Notes: generated from the letters alone by a model not told the origin. A stretch of 64,000 nt of DNA from Cyclobacterium jeungdonense (GCF_010994275.1 NZ_WMCD01000001.1:1240001-1304000), one strand, 5' to 3'; shown: positions 1 to 8,941, numbered from the stretch's first letter. Translations and numbers: made by a program.

Positions 1-472
1 CTCTTAACACGTCAAAAAATGCCTCTCCATTCAACTCAACTACTCGCTTTCCACCCTCAAATTTTTTGGGAAACCGAAGGCTGGTATTGGTATTCAAAAA
101 TACAAGGCTACCGTCCGGTAGTGTTATTGTTGCCTTTTGGCGTTCATTGGTGACTCGCTCCTCCCACACCATTTCATTAGGAGTTAACTGAACTTTATAA
201 ACTAAAAAACCTAAACATAGAATCAGCACTAACGAAGCTACCAATCGCAAAGGAAAGGAAAAAGCAGATACTCTTTCCGGAACTTGGATCCGGTCATCAA
301 TTTTTCTTTTGACGCTCTGCTTGATCTCCTCTGCTTCCTCTTTCTCCAAGTCCCAGGTCAACTCCCGGCGTTGAAGTTGATCCAAAACCTGTAGCAACAA
401 GGCTTTTTCCCGGCTGGTTAAACGGCCAGTATCCTTCTTTTGAAGCAAATGCAAAAACGCTCGTTTATTCAT
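1..472 (-). CDS. FecR-family anti-sigma factor, N-terminal part (cut by window edge)
   Basis: Only the first 157 codons are present; the gene runs off the left edge. FecR proteins are inner-membrane regulators that hold an ECF sigma factor and release it when an outer-membrane TonB receptor signals. Residues 1-73 form a charged cytoplasmic part, residues about 74-94 one membrane segment (core LVASLVLILCLGF), and the periplasmic part opens with the typical FecR stretch ATITLPDGSLVFLNT and later LNGEAFFDV. The start is the ATG at 470-472. It lies 149 bases downstream of the ECF sigma gene on the same strand, the usual Bacteroidota order, so a SusC/SusD-type pair would be expected further left, outside the window (inference). 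Confidence 0.9.
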   Translation of the reverse strand, partial: MNKRAFLHLLQKKDTGRLTSREKALLLQVLDQLQRRELTWDLEKEEAEEIKQSVKRKIDDRIQVPERVSAFSFPLRLVASLVLILCLGFLVYKVQLTPNEMVWEERVTNERQKATITLPDGSLVFLNTNTSLRFPKKFEGGKRVVELNGEAFFDVLR

Positions 473-621
473 TTTTTGTCGGTATCTGTAAGACAGTACC
501 TAATAAAAACCCTACTACTTAGCCTAACCTGAAAAAAAATTCCGAATAGGTTATAATAATAAATAAAAAAAAGGGGAGATCAAAGAATCAAAAAAATATT
601 ATATTATAAAACTTTATTTTA

Positions 622-1209
622 TCAAAACAAAATAGAAATGAAATCCACAAAAAATCCCAGTATACCAAAATAAATTTGGCTAATATTTTTTTTGATCGAT
701 TTCAATGCTTTGTATAAATGAGCCTCTACCGTACGTACAGAAATGTTCATTTGACGGGATATTTCCAGGTTAGACATGTCGGCTTCCCTACTCAACTGGA
801 ACACTTCCTTACATTTATCAGGTAAAGCCAGAATACTTTCCTTTAAAATCCGGTCTACCTCTTCAAATTCCAATAAATGATCTGCCATCAACTGTTCGGG
901 CAAATGAGCAAAAACAGCTTCCAGATCTGTGGTCTTTTTTAAATTTCGAATCACCTTCAAAACCTGAAATTTGACAGCCCGGAACAAATAGGCTTCCAAG
1001 TGCTCAATTCTTTTTTCAGCTGCTCGGCCCCAAAGGTCCACAAAAACTTCCTGCACCAAATCTTCACAAACCAGCTGGTCTTCAAAAATCTTATAAGCAT
1101 ACACATAAAGTCGTTTCCAATACCTTTCGTAAATGGTATCAAACGCTTTCAAATCCTTACGGTAGAGCGCAGCGCAGAGCGATTTATCGGTTATTTTGGT
1201 TTGGGTCAT
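622..1209 (-). CDS. ECF RNA polymerase sigma-70 factor (Bacteroidota expansion type)
   Basis: Extracytoplasmic-function sigma factor of 195 residues. Region 2 spans about residues 22-90 (DTIYERYWKRLYVYAYKI, then CEDLVQEVFVDLW, the core- and -10-binding part). Region 4 spans about 128-178 (LPDKCKEVFQLSREADMSN, then a helix-turn-helix around LEISRQMNISVRTVEAHLYKA). An unusual hydrophobic tail, YFGILGFFVDFISILF, closes the protein. The adjacent FecR gene makes this a sigma/anti-sigma pair that probably controls a TonB-dependent glycan uptake system left of the window. Start at the only upstream ATG. The family is clear; the signal sensed is unknown. Confidence 0.93.
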   Translation of the reverse strand: MTQTKITDKSLCAALYRKDLKAFDTIYERYWKRLYVYAYKIFEDQLVCEDLVQEVFVDLWGRAAEKRIEHLEAYLFRAVKFQVLKVIRNLKKTTDLEAVFAHLPEQLMADHLLEFEEVDRILKESILALPDKCKEVFQLSREADMSNLEISRQMNISVRTVEAHLYKALKSIKKNISQIYFGILGFFVDFISILF

Positions 1210-1574
1210 TGGTTACAAAGTGTACCAATTTAGAAGTTTTTTACCAATCAAAAAATGAACTCCCAAAAAATAGCTCTTCTTCTGTGCTACCATTAAAATC
1301 CAGAGTCATTTCAATACAAGGGTTTTACGGATTTAAGCACTTGGGCACTAACTACCTACACTGCCTCTGCAATAGCACTTTCAAGCGGCTATTAGTCACC
1401 CAAATCGAATGATTCGTTATAAAAGGCAGGGTCATCTCCCTCATAATAATTAGCAAACCGTGTTTTGGTACAAAACCAGGATACCAAATTTCAGGTACAA
1501 AATTTAACCCCTGCCTTATTTTTAATAGGCAATTGCGGTATCTTCTTTCATTCCCGGAATGTGTTTATTTCCAA
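1210..1574. other. Intergenic region, no convincing gene
   Basis: Region of 365 bases upstream of the ECF sigma gene and downstream of the small membrane-protein gene. Short open frames here show no family resemblance. It holds a direct repeat of the 9-mer GGTACAAAA at 1467-1475 and 1494-1502, 27 bases apart; the first copy overlaps an inverted repeat GTTTTG-GTA-CAAAAC. These could be regulator sites, but they lie more than 250 bases upstream of the sigma start. No good terminator was seen. Confidence 0.4.
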
Positions 1575-1796
1575 TTAAGGATTAGGCTTTTTCTTTGGTT
1601 TGTAAAGTAACTTAAACACCACCGCAATCACTATAAAGGAAAGGAGGATATATAAAACCACTCGTAGTGGAGAAGGATTTAAGGGATATTCTTCCACCGA
1701 CTCCTCGCCAGCCTGGGCCAACACATAACGAATTTGAACCATCGAGAAAAAAAGTGCAGCCAACGTGTATTTCAAAATGCCAGTAAGTCTTTTCAT
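1575..1796 (-). CDS. Small membrane protein of unknown function
   Basis: A 73-residue protein that I do not recognise. Residues about 8-27 (LKYTLAALFFSMVQIRYVLA) form a signal peptide or first membrane segment. A short acidic extracytoplasmic stretch (GEESVEEYPLNPSPL) follows, then a second membrane segment at about 45-64 (VVLYILLSFIVIAVVFKLLY) and a basic tail KPKKKPNP. The two-helix pattern with a positive C-terminus looks like a genuine small membrane protein and not a chance frame. It stands alone between the sigma gene and the end of the GDPD operon. Nothing in the sequence shows its role. Confidence 0.6.
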   Translation of the reverse strand: MKRLTGILKYTLAALFFSMVQIRYVLAQAGEESVEEYPLNPSPLRVVLYILLSFIVIAVVFKLLYKPKKKPNP

Positions 1797-2034
1797 AATT
1801 ATACCTGTTTGTTAACAGATATCCACACAAAAATCTCTCCAAAAAAGAAGGCGCATTGAGTTTATTCCGCCACAGCAGCAATTTCAATTAAAAACGTCAG
1901 TCCACCCTCTTTAAAATAGTACGATGTCTGAAATTGCTCACAACTAAAATATTGGGGACTACCGGTACGCTACTGTATTTTTGGCAGGTTGAAGTAATAC
2001 AATTGCTCCGCCGCCGAAATTCTTCAGCAAAGGT

Positions 2035-2868
2035 TCAAAAGACTGGTTTTATTGGTTTGAGACCATAGTTACTTGCCAATTCCATGGAAGCAGCAATGTC
2101 ATTTACCAGCGGAAAGTCAATACCCCAGTCGAGTAGTTTTTCCAAAATAGCCGGATCATCGGTTCCGAAATAATTTACCCTGATACCCTTTTCGTGTAGG
2201 GTCCGTGCATATTTCCTAAATACCGGCCGGACTTCTCCCCGGAGTTGAATAAAATCTGCTCCCATATTCACCGTGCCAGCCACATAGTCTGCGCCTCCTG
2301 ATTGCCGTTCCATATTGCAAATCAATACGGATTCGGATGCTGTTTGTGCACCAAGACGCGCTTCATCCTGCACCGCAAGGAATGCCTGATGCCCCCTACC
2401 CTTTTCTTTAAGTAGCCTCGCGACACGACTTCCCAGAGATTTCCCCCCTCTTAAGTGGATGTTTAGCCAGATATTCCGGGGCATGACCTCCAGTGCTTCC
2501 TCCAATAAAGGAATTTGGGTGCCTGCAAACTGACTACCTTTCCAACTACCTGCATCCAGATTTCTCAGTTCTGATAACGTCAATTCTTCTACCGCTCCCG
2601 ATCCGTTGGTGGTGCGGTCCACGGTGGCATCGTGCATGAGAACCATTGCGGAGTCCTTACTATACTGCACGTCCAGCTCTATCATATGGGCACCCACTCG
2701 TATGGCTTCCAAAAAAGCGGGGATGGTATTTTCAGGATGGGTGGCCATGGCTCCTCGATGGGCGCAAAAGCCTTTTTCGGGCATTACGATAACTTGAGCT
2801 GCCAGAAGAACCGTGCTTAACACAAAAAGAAAAGCTGTGATTATCGTTATTTTTACACTGTAAATCAT
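2035..2868 (-). CDS. Glycerophosphodiester phosphodiesterase family protein
   Basis: Secreted or periplasmic enzyme of 277 residues in the GDPD TIM-barrel family, which hydrolyses glycerophosphodiesters to an alcohol and glycerol 3-phosphate. An N-terminal hydrophobic segment (residues 6-24) is a signal peptide. The catalytic signature is intact: H37-R38-G, E46-N47-T, E64-L-D66 and H79-D80, the expected acid/base histidines and metal ligands. It is the last gene of the minus-strand operon headed by the DUF6807 gene, 32 bases after uxuA. In this context it may act on a phosphodiester-bearing glycan or glycolipid and not on phospholipid turnover (inference). Confidence 0.88.
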   Translation of the reverse strand: MIYSVKITIITAFLFVLSTVLLAAQVIVMPEKGFCAHRGAMATHPENTIPAFLEAIRVGAHMIELDVQYSKDSAMVLMHDATVDRTTNGSGAVEELTLSELRNLDAGSWKGSQFAGTQIPLLEEALEVMPRNIWLNIHLRGGKSLGSRVARLLKEKGRGHQAFLAVQDEARLGAQTASESVLICNMERQSGGADYVAGTVNMGADFIQLRGEVRPVFRKYARTLHEKGIRVNYFGTDDPAILEKLLDWGIDFPLVNDIAASMELASNYGLKPIKPVF

Positions 2869-2900
2869 TTCAATTCCGTATTATCAGGAATGGGGTACTA

Positions 2901-4061
2901 CTAGAGGTACTTTTCCAGAGCTACTTCCAGCCCTCTCAATTCTGCCAGACCCTTTAGCCGGCCAATGGCAGAGTAACCCGGTATGGTTTGTTTTTGTAAG
3001 TCGTCCAGCATTTGATGCCCGTGATCGGGACGAAAGGGAATGGGCATGGCTCTGCCTTTGTTGATTGTTACCAAACGTTTCATCACCTCAAACATATCCA
3101 CATCGCCCTCCAGGTGATCGGACTCATGGAAATTACCCCATTCGTCTTTTTTTACATTCCGGAGGTGAACAAATTGGATGCGATCGGCTACGGCACTGAC
3201 AATATTGGGTAAATCATTTTCTTTACCAGCCCCCAAAGAGCCAGTACAAAGACAAATACCATTAAAGGACTCCTTTACAGCATCCGTGATGAAAATAAGG
3301 TCTTCCAACCCAGAGACAATCCGAGGCAATCCCAAAATAGGGTATGGAGGATCGTCCGGATGAATGGTCATGGTAATGCCATTGCTTTCACAGGTCTTTT
3401 GGATACTCCGTAAAAAGTAAACAAGGTTTTCCCGTAAACCGTTTTTCCCAATGGATTGGTACCGGGCGATGCTGCTGGATAGCCCTTCTAACGTCATGCT
3501 TTTTTCTGTAGGCACCCCCATAAGAATGATATCTGACAATTCTTGCTTTCTATCCGGAGCCATTCCAGCCCAGCGCTGTTTCGCCTTTTCCACTATTGGG
3601 AAGGGGTACGCTTTTGCTGCACCCTCGCGCTTTAGCTCGTGCAGATCAAAAGCAGCTAGATCCGCCCAATCAAAATACAAGGCTTTAGCTCCCGAGGACA
3701 TGTCCAAAGCGAGATCGGTTCGGGTCCAGTCCAGGACCGGCATAAAATTGTAACAAACCAGGTGTATTCCTGCTTTTCCGAGATTACCGAGGGTCTTACG
3801 GTAGCTCTCCAGGTAGTGTTCACAGTCTTCAGCCTTGGTTTTAATAGATTCGTGTACGGGAACGGATTCAACTACAGTCCAGACCAGACCGGCTTCTTCA
3901 ATTATTCTTTTTCTTTCCAGAATTTCTTCCAGGGGCCAGACTTCTCCATGCGGAATATGGTGCAAAGCCGATACCACATCAGAAGCGCCGGCCTGGCGAA
4001 TTTCCTGCAATGTGACAGGATCATTCGGCCCAAACCAGCGCCAACTTTGAATTAAAGACAT
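2901..4061 (-). CDS. uxuA: Mannonate dehydratase
   Basis: D-mannonate dehydratase converts D-mannonate to 2-keto-3-deoxy-D-gluconate in the glucuronate branch of hexuronate catabolism; cytosolic TIM-barrel enzyme. At 386 residues it matches the UxuA family (about 390-400). Visible hallmarks are the N-terminal SWRWFGPNDPV, HHIPHGEVWPLEEI, the metal-site segments HPDDPPYP, CLCTGSLGA and HLRNV, and the C-terminal RPDHGHQM. It sits 33 bases after the exported Gfo/Idh gene in a LacI-controlled operon. Neither uxaC nor uxuB is present here, so fructuronate reduction must be done elsewhere or by one of the Gfo/Idh enzymes (inference). Confidence 0.95.
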   Translation of the reverse strand: MSLIQSWRWFGPNDPVTLQEIRQAGASDVVSALHHIPHGEVWPLEEILERKRIIEEAGLVWTVVESVPVHESIKTKAEDCEHYLESYRKTLGNLGKAGIHLVCYNFMPVLDWTRTDLALDMSSGAKALYFDWADLAAFDLHELKREGAAKAYPFPIVEKAKQRWAGMAPDRKQELSDIILMGVPTEKSMTLEGLSSSIARYQSIGKNGLRENLVYFLRSIQKTCESNGITMTIHPDDPPYPILGLPRIVSGLEDLIFITDAVKESFNGICLCTGSLGAGKENDLPNIVSAVADRIQFVHLRNVKKDEWGNFHESDHLEGDVDMFEVMKRLVTINKGRAMPIPFRPDHGHQMLDDLQKQTIPGYSAIGRLKGLAELRGLEVALEKYL

Positions 4062-4094
4062 ACGTGTGATTTAATTACTTTCGGTATATCGTCG

Positions 4095-5516
4095 TTACAA
4101 AACGTATTGGGTTCCATAAGGAAACCTGTTTGGACGGGAAAGCATGGCATTTGCCTCGTCATCATTTTTGAATCGCTCTCTCATGGGATCCCAGTAAAGT
4201 TTCCTTGGCAACTTCATAGCTATATGGGAAAGCAGACAGGCACTGCAAGACCGGTGGGCAACCTCTACCGGGGCAATGGTTTGTTCCCTGGACACGATAC
4301 AATCCAGCCAGTTTTTATGGTGTTCTTCACTTTCATACAGGTGAATTTCGTCCGGTCCGATTACCGAAGTAAGAATTTTCTGATCGCTTGCCTTAAAGGC
4401 CTCACTGGGCTTATTTCCGGGAACCGGATCACTGTCCGTTACGCCCACATTGCCCCGAGCTACGAAAATCCAACCATCGGTACCTTCAAACCTTACTCCG
4501 TTTGGATAATCACCGCTGACTTCCATAATCACGTCGTTATCGTATTTGGCTTCAACCTTAAAGTCTCCGTGAACCGTCCAGAGGCCTTCCGTTGGAAAAT
4601 TGGCGGTAGCTTCCAGTTCAATAGGTCCTGAATATTCTTTACCCATGGCCCAGTGTGCAATGTCCAGGTGATGGGCGCCCCAGCCCGTAATCATTCCCGC
4701 ACCAAACTGTTCGCAACGAAGCCAGCCTGGTCTTGACCGGATATCGGACTGTGAATGCACCCTATCCAGGGTATAAGGGACCCAAGGCGTAGATCCCAGC
4801 CACATATCATAATTCAGGTTATCAGGAACCGGCATTTCCTGAGGATTTCCCCCAGCTGGATCACCCGGCAACCCAATTAATATCCGCTCTACCTTGCCAA
4901 TACGACCGTTTCGAACCAGTTCACAGGCCCTTTTAAATTGTGGCCAGGGATTCATTGACCGCTGCTGACTACCTATCTGGAAAATAGCTCCTGTTCGGTG
5001 AATGGTGTCACTCATCATTCTGCCTTCCTCTATAGTAAGGGAGGTCGGTTTTTGAAGGTAAATATCCTTTCCGGCCAATGCTGCTTCCATGGCAGGTTGG
5101 GCATGCCAGTGGTCGGGTGTACTAATGATCACCGCATCCACGTCCTTGTGACGGATCATTTCTTTGTAATCATCGAAAACCTGTACATCCACGTAATTGC
5201 TGCTGCCGGTTTTATCTGCATACTGTTTTTCTATCCAGGTTTTTCCCTGAGTCGCCCGGTCTCGATCCACATCCGCCACCGCCACCACTCTGGCAATGTC
5301 GTTTTTCATTGTTTCCGGCAAATCATGGGTCATGGCTATACGCCCAAAACCTACTTGTCCGATATTGATCTTATTGCTGGGCGCGTTTTTGCCCAAAACC
5401 GAAGCCGGTACGATGGTTGGAAATCCGGTTACAGCAAAGGAAGCCGCCAGAGCACCTTTGGTACTGGATTTCATAAAATTCCTTCTAGAAAGATTTGATT
5501 TGTTCTCTTTTTTCAT
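4095..5516 (-). CDS. Tat-exported Gfo/Idh/MocA family oxidoreductase
   Basis: NAD(P)-dependent oxidoreductase-like protein of 473 residues. A twin-arginine signal (LSRRNFMKSS, residues 9-18, then a hydrophobic AALAASFAVTGF-like stretch) predicts folded export. The Rossmann motif reads GQVGFGRIA, followed by VVAVADVDRDRA and the sugar-dehydrogenase-like core (DVDAVIISTPDHWHAQPA). The family EKP motif reads QKP here (YLQKPTSLT). A Trp-rich C-terminal half (WGAHHLDIAHWAMG) is typical of the secreted Bacteroidota/Planctomycetota subfamily. It lies between the DUF6807 gene and uxuA, so it probably acts on a sugar or uronate of that pathway; the substrate cannot be read from sequence. Confidence 0.9.
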   Translation of the reverse strand: MKKENKSNLSRRNFMKSSTKGALAASFAVTGFPTIVPASVLGKNAPSNKINIGQVGFGRIAMTHDLPETMKNDIARVVAVADVDRDRATQGKTWIEKQYADKTGSSNYVDVQVFDDYKEMIRHKDVDAVIISTPDHWHAQPAMEAALAGKDIYLQKPTSLTIEEGRMMSDTIHRTGAIFQIGSQQRSMNPWPQFKRACELVRNGRIGKVERILIGLPGDPAGGNPQEMPVPDNLNYDMWLGSTPWVPYTLDRVHSQSDIRSRPGWLRCEQFGAGMITGWGAHHLDIAHWAMGKEYSGPIELEATANFPTEGLWTVHGDFKVEAKYDNDVIMEVSGDYPNGVRFEGTDGWIFVARGNVGVTDSDPVPGNKPSEAFKASDQKILTSVIGPDEIHLYESEEHHKNWLDCIVSREQTIAPVEVAHRSCSACLLSHIAMKLPRKLYWDPMRERFKNDDEANAMLSRPNRFPYGTQYVL

Positions 5517-5687
5517 GGAAGCATGCTTTTTTGGTTATTCTATTTGGTTTTTATCCTGTTACTTTTGTACAAGTATTATATTGCCCATAATCGGGAAAAT
5601 ATTAACGGCTATCCCAGGGAGTTGTGGTTGCCTCTGAATCCTCCCTTTTTTAAGTTTTCGAAGCAATGTAATTCATTCTGTATAACT

Positions 5688-6938
5688 TCATTCTTTAATT
5701 ATAGTCATTTTTGGACTGCTTGCAAATTGCTTCCAGGCAGCCTCGGCAGCCTCCGGTGATATTTTTTTGGACGAAACCAAAAAGCGGTAGTTTAAGACAT
5801 AACTTTTACCGGATTCCAGATGCCAATCCATGTTTTTGGTGGGTGCAAAATTGGCATACATGTCTCCCCTATCGGAAATATCCTCCGGCCAAATCCGTAA
5901 TGGTTCCGGGTGATTGTAATTGGTGGGCGAAGACATCATCACCACGGATGCATAATCAGTATCCAACTCACCCTGCACAATACACCATCTGGCCAGGCTT
6001 CCATCCGCTGCCTTTCTATTCAATCCTTCGGAGGTAATCACCTCGCTGTTATCTCGATTCCATTTTTCGGTAGCCCTCCATCCCAGGCTTCCATACCTGT
6101 ATTCTTTCAAGGTCACCGGATCCTTACCGGCTGGATTAAGCAATATGCTAATGTCTGCAATGTAATAGGATTCGTCTTCATCTGAGGCGTAAATTCGTGT
6201 ACCCTGAACCTCGGTCATCGCCACTTCCGGGATATCGCGGTTTTGCAAAACGAGGTGTTCGTGAAGAACGCGGTATCCTGCAAAAACAGGCCCCTCACTT
6301 TTGGTAACAAAATTGGCGAAACGGACAGTGCCCTGTCTTTCTGCCAGGTTCCAGAAATCAATGGTTTCACCTTTATATTCCGCTCTTGTCCAAGGATTCC
6401 ATAATCCATAATGATGGTAATGATCCGGCGGTTGGATGCGCGTCAACGATTTTCCACCGGGAGACCACATGGGGTGTACAAAGCCGCTTCTGGCATAAGC
6501 GGAATCAACCCCTTCCGGGGGGTAAGCCACTCCAAAATTGTACTGCCAGAGATCTTGTTTGTTTTTGTGGATGACCAATGCTTTTTCGGTTTGCTGCAAT
6601 CCGAGAGTTCCAGTGTTTTTTTCTGCTTTCCTGTGATGAAGTTCGTAGGTACGGCTGATACCCATTTCTCCTTGCGGAGTAACTAGCCAATGCAGCGTTC
6701 GCTCTTTCATTGGGTCCATCTGAAAAGGAATTTCCATGCGCTCTCCGTTGGAAACCTCTATTAAGGTAAGTGCCGAATCGGGAAGGTGGGTAATGGAATT
6801 CAAATGCAATGAGACGGGATAGGCATAGTTAGAAATTGCCGGCAAGGCTATCTCCACTGTAGCCAATTTTTGGGCCAGCCCGAAAATTGGCAACGAAAAA
6901 CCTAGGAAAAGAACAAAGAGTGGTTTAATTTTAATCAT
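5688..6938 (-). CDS. DUF6807 (PmoA-like) family secreted protein
   Basis: A 416-residue protein with a signal peptide (residues 1-22, PLFVLFLGFSLPIFGLA). The family is often annotated 'PmoA', a misleading name: it is unrelated to methane monooxygenase and usually found in sugar-degradation loci beside Gfo/Idh enzymes. Recognisable segments are MWSPGGKSLTRIQPPDHYHH (histidine-rich, about residues 158-177), HYGLWNPWTRAEYKG and the closing MDWHLESGKSYVLNYRFLV. It is the first gene of the operon; the divergent lacI gene and two operator sites lie upstream. Biochemical function is not established; a carbohydrate-modifying role is inferred from context. Confidence 0.82.
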   Translation of the reverse strand: MIKIKPLFVLFLGFSLPIFGLAQKLATVEIALPAISNYAYPVSLHLNSITHLPDSALTLIEVSNGERMEIPFQMDPMKERTLHWLVTPQGEMGISRTYELHHRKAEKNTGTLGLQQTEKALVIHKNKQDLWQYNFGVAYPPEGVDSAYARSGFVHPMWSPGGKSLTRIQPPDHYHHYGLWNPWTRAEYKGETIDFWNLAERQGTVRFANFVTKSEGPVFAGYRVLHEHLVLQNRDIPEVAMTEVQGTRIYASDEDESYYIADISILLNPAGKDPVTLKEYRYGSLGWRATEKWNRDNSEVITSEGLNRKAADGSLARWCIVQGELDTDYASVVMMSSPTNYNHPEPLRIWPEDISDRGDMYANFAPTKNMDWHLESGKSYVLNYRFLVSSKKISPEAAEAAWKQFASSPKMTIIKE

Positions 6939-7002
6939 GCGTTACTGCTAATCTACTTTTCATATTCCAATAATCGTAAACATATCAATATATTTATTTC
7001 AA

Positions 7003-7016
7003 TACAACCGATTTCA
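7003..7016 (-). promoter_or_regulatory. LacI-type operator near the DUF6807/uxuA operon promoter
   Basis: On the minus strand this 14-mer reads TGAAATCGGTTGTA and fits the LacI-family consensus TGNAANCGNTTNCA at 9 of 10 fixed positions. It lies about 65 bases upstream of the DUF6807 start. The TTG inside it can serve as a -33 element for a TATGTTTA -7-like box 20 bases further on, so bound repressor would block the promoter. Twelve of its bases recur, inverted, at 7233-7246. Confidence 0.72.
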
Positions 7017-7232
7017 TATAAATTTGAAGAGGTCACCCCTGGTCTGATAAAACAATTTAAGTCATGAAAAAATGGATGATAGCAACAATTTTCCAAATAA
7101 ATGTAAAGTCATCTGGCCAATTCGCCTTCCAAAACAGGAAATAGATTATTAAAATAACCAAATCATTCAATATTATTCTACTTATTAAAAGTAAATAAGG
7201 GCTATGGAATGATTTCAAAACATTAATTGCTT

Positions 7233-7246
7233 TGAAATCGGTTGCA
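7233..7246 (+). promoter_or_regulatory. LacI-type operator in front of lacI
   Basis: TGAAATCGGTTGCA matches all ten fixed positions of TGNAANCGNTTNCA. It lies 53 bases upstream of the lacI ATG, between a TTTG (7231-7234) and a TAATTTTA box (7255-7262) spaced like a Bacteroidota -33/-7 promoter, which suggests autoregulation. Its centre is 230 bases from that of the partner operator, a spacing that would allow looping. The rest of the 360-base gap is AT-rich and shows no gene. Confidence 0.78.
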
Positions 7247-7298
7247 TCCATCTATAATTTTATTTATTATTAGCAATCAATTGGGGTAAGATAAATTA

Positions 7299-8333
7299 AT
7301 GAAAAAAGAAATTACCATCTACGATATAGCGGCAAACGTGGGTTTGTCCCCGACCACCGTCAGCAGAGCCTTGAGCAACCACCCGAGGGTTCATGTAAAC
7401 ACCCGTAAAAAGATATTGGATGCAGCCAAATTACTGGGTTATCAGTCTAACATTTTTGCCTCAAGTCTTAGGAAGCGGCGGTCTAAAAGCATTGGTGTAA
7501 TTGTGCCCAAACTCAACAGCCCATTTCAGTCTTCGGTCCTTGCCGGCATGGAAAAAATTGCCAGTCAATCCGGATACAACCTGGTCATCAGTCAATCCAT
7601 GGAGTCGCTGGAAAAGGAGATTTCGAATACCAATATCATGTACAACAGCCGTGTAGATGGCCTTTTGGTATCCAAAGCCGGCACTACCGATAATATTGAA
7701 CATTTTCAGTCTTTCTTTAATAAAGAAATCCCCGTTTTATTTTTTGATCGGGTTCCTGAAAACAATCATTGTACAGGAGTGGTAATCAATAACACACAGG
7801 CGATTTACGATGCTACTGCTCATTTGATCAAAGAAGGATGTAAACGAATTGTACATGTCCTGGGGAACCTTCAAATCAATGTATATGCTGACCGACTAAA
7901 AGGATACAAATACGCATTGATGGATCATGGGTTTGTTTTTAATGCTGAAAATGTCATCAGTAATGAACTGGATGAAGATTTAGGAGAGCGCATCGTCAAA
8001 AAAATACTAAAACTAAACCCCAGACCGGACGGGTTGCTGGTATCTAATGATACCAGTGCTGCAAGCTGCCTGATGGCCCTAAAAAAAAGAGGCATTCAGG
8101 TTCCAAAAGACATTGCTATCGTAGGGTTTAATAATGATCTGATTTCCCGAATGGTCGAACCTAACCTTAGCACAATCAATTACCCAAGCTACCATATGGG
8201 GGAGGTCGCTATGAAAAACCTGATTAATCACCTGGGAGACGAGCAGCAGGAAATCCTTCAAAAAACCAATACCATAACCCTTAGATCCGAACTGATTATC
8301 CGGGACTCCTCCAAAAGGTCTTCTTACACGTAA
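7299..8333 (+). CDS. LacI-family transcriptional regulator
   Basis: DNA-binding regulator of 344 residues. Residues 4-28 form the LacI helix-turn-helix (TIYDIAANVGLSPTTVSRAL), followed by the hinge region up to about 60. The periplasmic-binding-protein-like effector domain starts at SIGVIVPKLNSPFQ and ends near residue 335, with RVDGLLVSKAG, IVHVLGNLQ, DGLLVSNDTSAA and IAIVGFNND as typical segments. It is divergent from the DUF6807/Gfo-Idh/uxuA/GDPD operon and both intervening promoters carry LacI-type operators, so it most likely controls that operon and itself. The effector is probably a sugar acid or uronate derivative (inference). Confidence 0.94.
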   Translation: MKKEITIYDIAANVGLSPTTVSRALSNHPRVHVNTRKKILDAAKLLGYQSNIFASSLRKRRSKSIGVIVPKLNSPFQSSVLAGMEKIASQSGYNLVISQSMESLEKEISNTNIMYNSRVDGLLVSKAGTTDNIEHFQSFFNKEIPVLFFDRVPENNHCTGVVINNTQAIYDATAHLIKEGCKRIVHVLGNLQINVYADRLKGYKYALMDHGFVFNAENVISNELDEDLGERIVKKILKLNPRPDGLLVSNDTSAASCLMALKKRGIQVPKDIAIVGFNNDLISRMVEPNLSTINYPSYHMGEVAMKNLINHLGDEQQEILQKTNTITLRSELIIRDSSKRSSYT

Positions 8334-8467
8334 AAAAAAGTGCAAAAAGCGTAACCCCTACTCTTTTCTAAAATTGTGCAAAAAAACAAAAAAGTTGGGA
8401 AAATCTTTGACAATTTAATAATTTAGACTGATCTTTATTTTAAAATCAACAATGAACGAAGTCGAAA

Positions 8468-8941
8468 ATGGATAAAATTTTAGATATTGACAATATCGAC
8501 CTAAAAATCATTTCATTATTAAACGAGGATGCCAAAACTCCCTACACCGAAATAGCAAAAAAAGTCTTTGTTTCATCCGGAACTGTGCACGTGCGCATGC
8601 GGAAACTGGAAGATCTGGGCATCGTGAAAAGTGCAACACTGAACATTGATTTTTCTAAATTGGGATATGACATTTCCGCATTTTTGGGGATTTACCTGGA
8701 AAAAAGCTCTCTGTATGACAATGTAATCGAACGACTGAAGGAGATTGCTGAAGTAATCAACGCTTACTACACCACCGGGAACTACAGCATCTTTGCGAAA
8801 ATCATTTGTAAAGATACCAATCACCTTCGAGATGTATTGAACAAAATCCAGAAGGTAGAAGGAATTGACCGCACTGAAACATTAATCGTTTTGGAGGAAA
8901 GTATTAATCGCCCTATCCAATTATTGGAAGCTAAAAAATAA
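8468..8941 (+). CDS. Lrp/AsnC-family transcriptional regulator
   Basis: A 157-residue regulator. An N-terminal winged helix-turn-helix spans about residues 8-60 (NIDLKIISLLNEDAKTPYTE, IAKKVFVSSGTVHVRMRKLE) and a C-terminal RAM ligand/oligomerisation domain about 68-145 (ISAFLGIYLEKSS, INAYYTTGNYSIFAKIICKD, RTETLIVLEE). It is codirectional with the suf operon, 253 bases upstream of sufB. Its nearest possible targets are its own promoter and the suf promoter, where an inverted repeat lies at 9079-9097. Control of suf by an Lrp-type protein would be unusual and is only inferred from position. Confidence 0.93.
   Translation: MDKILDIDNIDLKIISLLNEDAKTPYTEIAKKVFVSSGTVHVRMRKLEDLGIVKSATLNIDFSKLGYDISAFLGIYLEKSSLYDNVIERLKEIAEVINAYYTTGNYSIFAKIICKDTNHLRDVLNKIQKVEGIDRTETLIVLEESINRPIQLLEAKK

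Noticed and set aside
1209..1412. 67-codon plus-strand frame beside the ECF sigma gene
   Set aside because: Overlaps the sigma start, has mixed composition and no homology signal; probably chance.
4107..4631. 174-codon open frame antisense to the Gfo/Idh gene
   Set aside because: No family resemblance and it lies entirely opposite a clear oxidoreductase gene; it is a shadow frame.
5688..6938. Reading of the DUF6807 protein as a methane monooxygenase subunit
   Set aside because: The 'PmoA' name is a database artefact; signal peptide, motifs and operon context point to carbohydrate metabolism.
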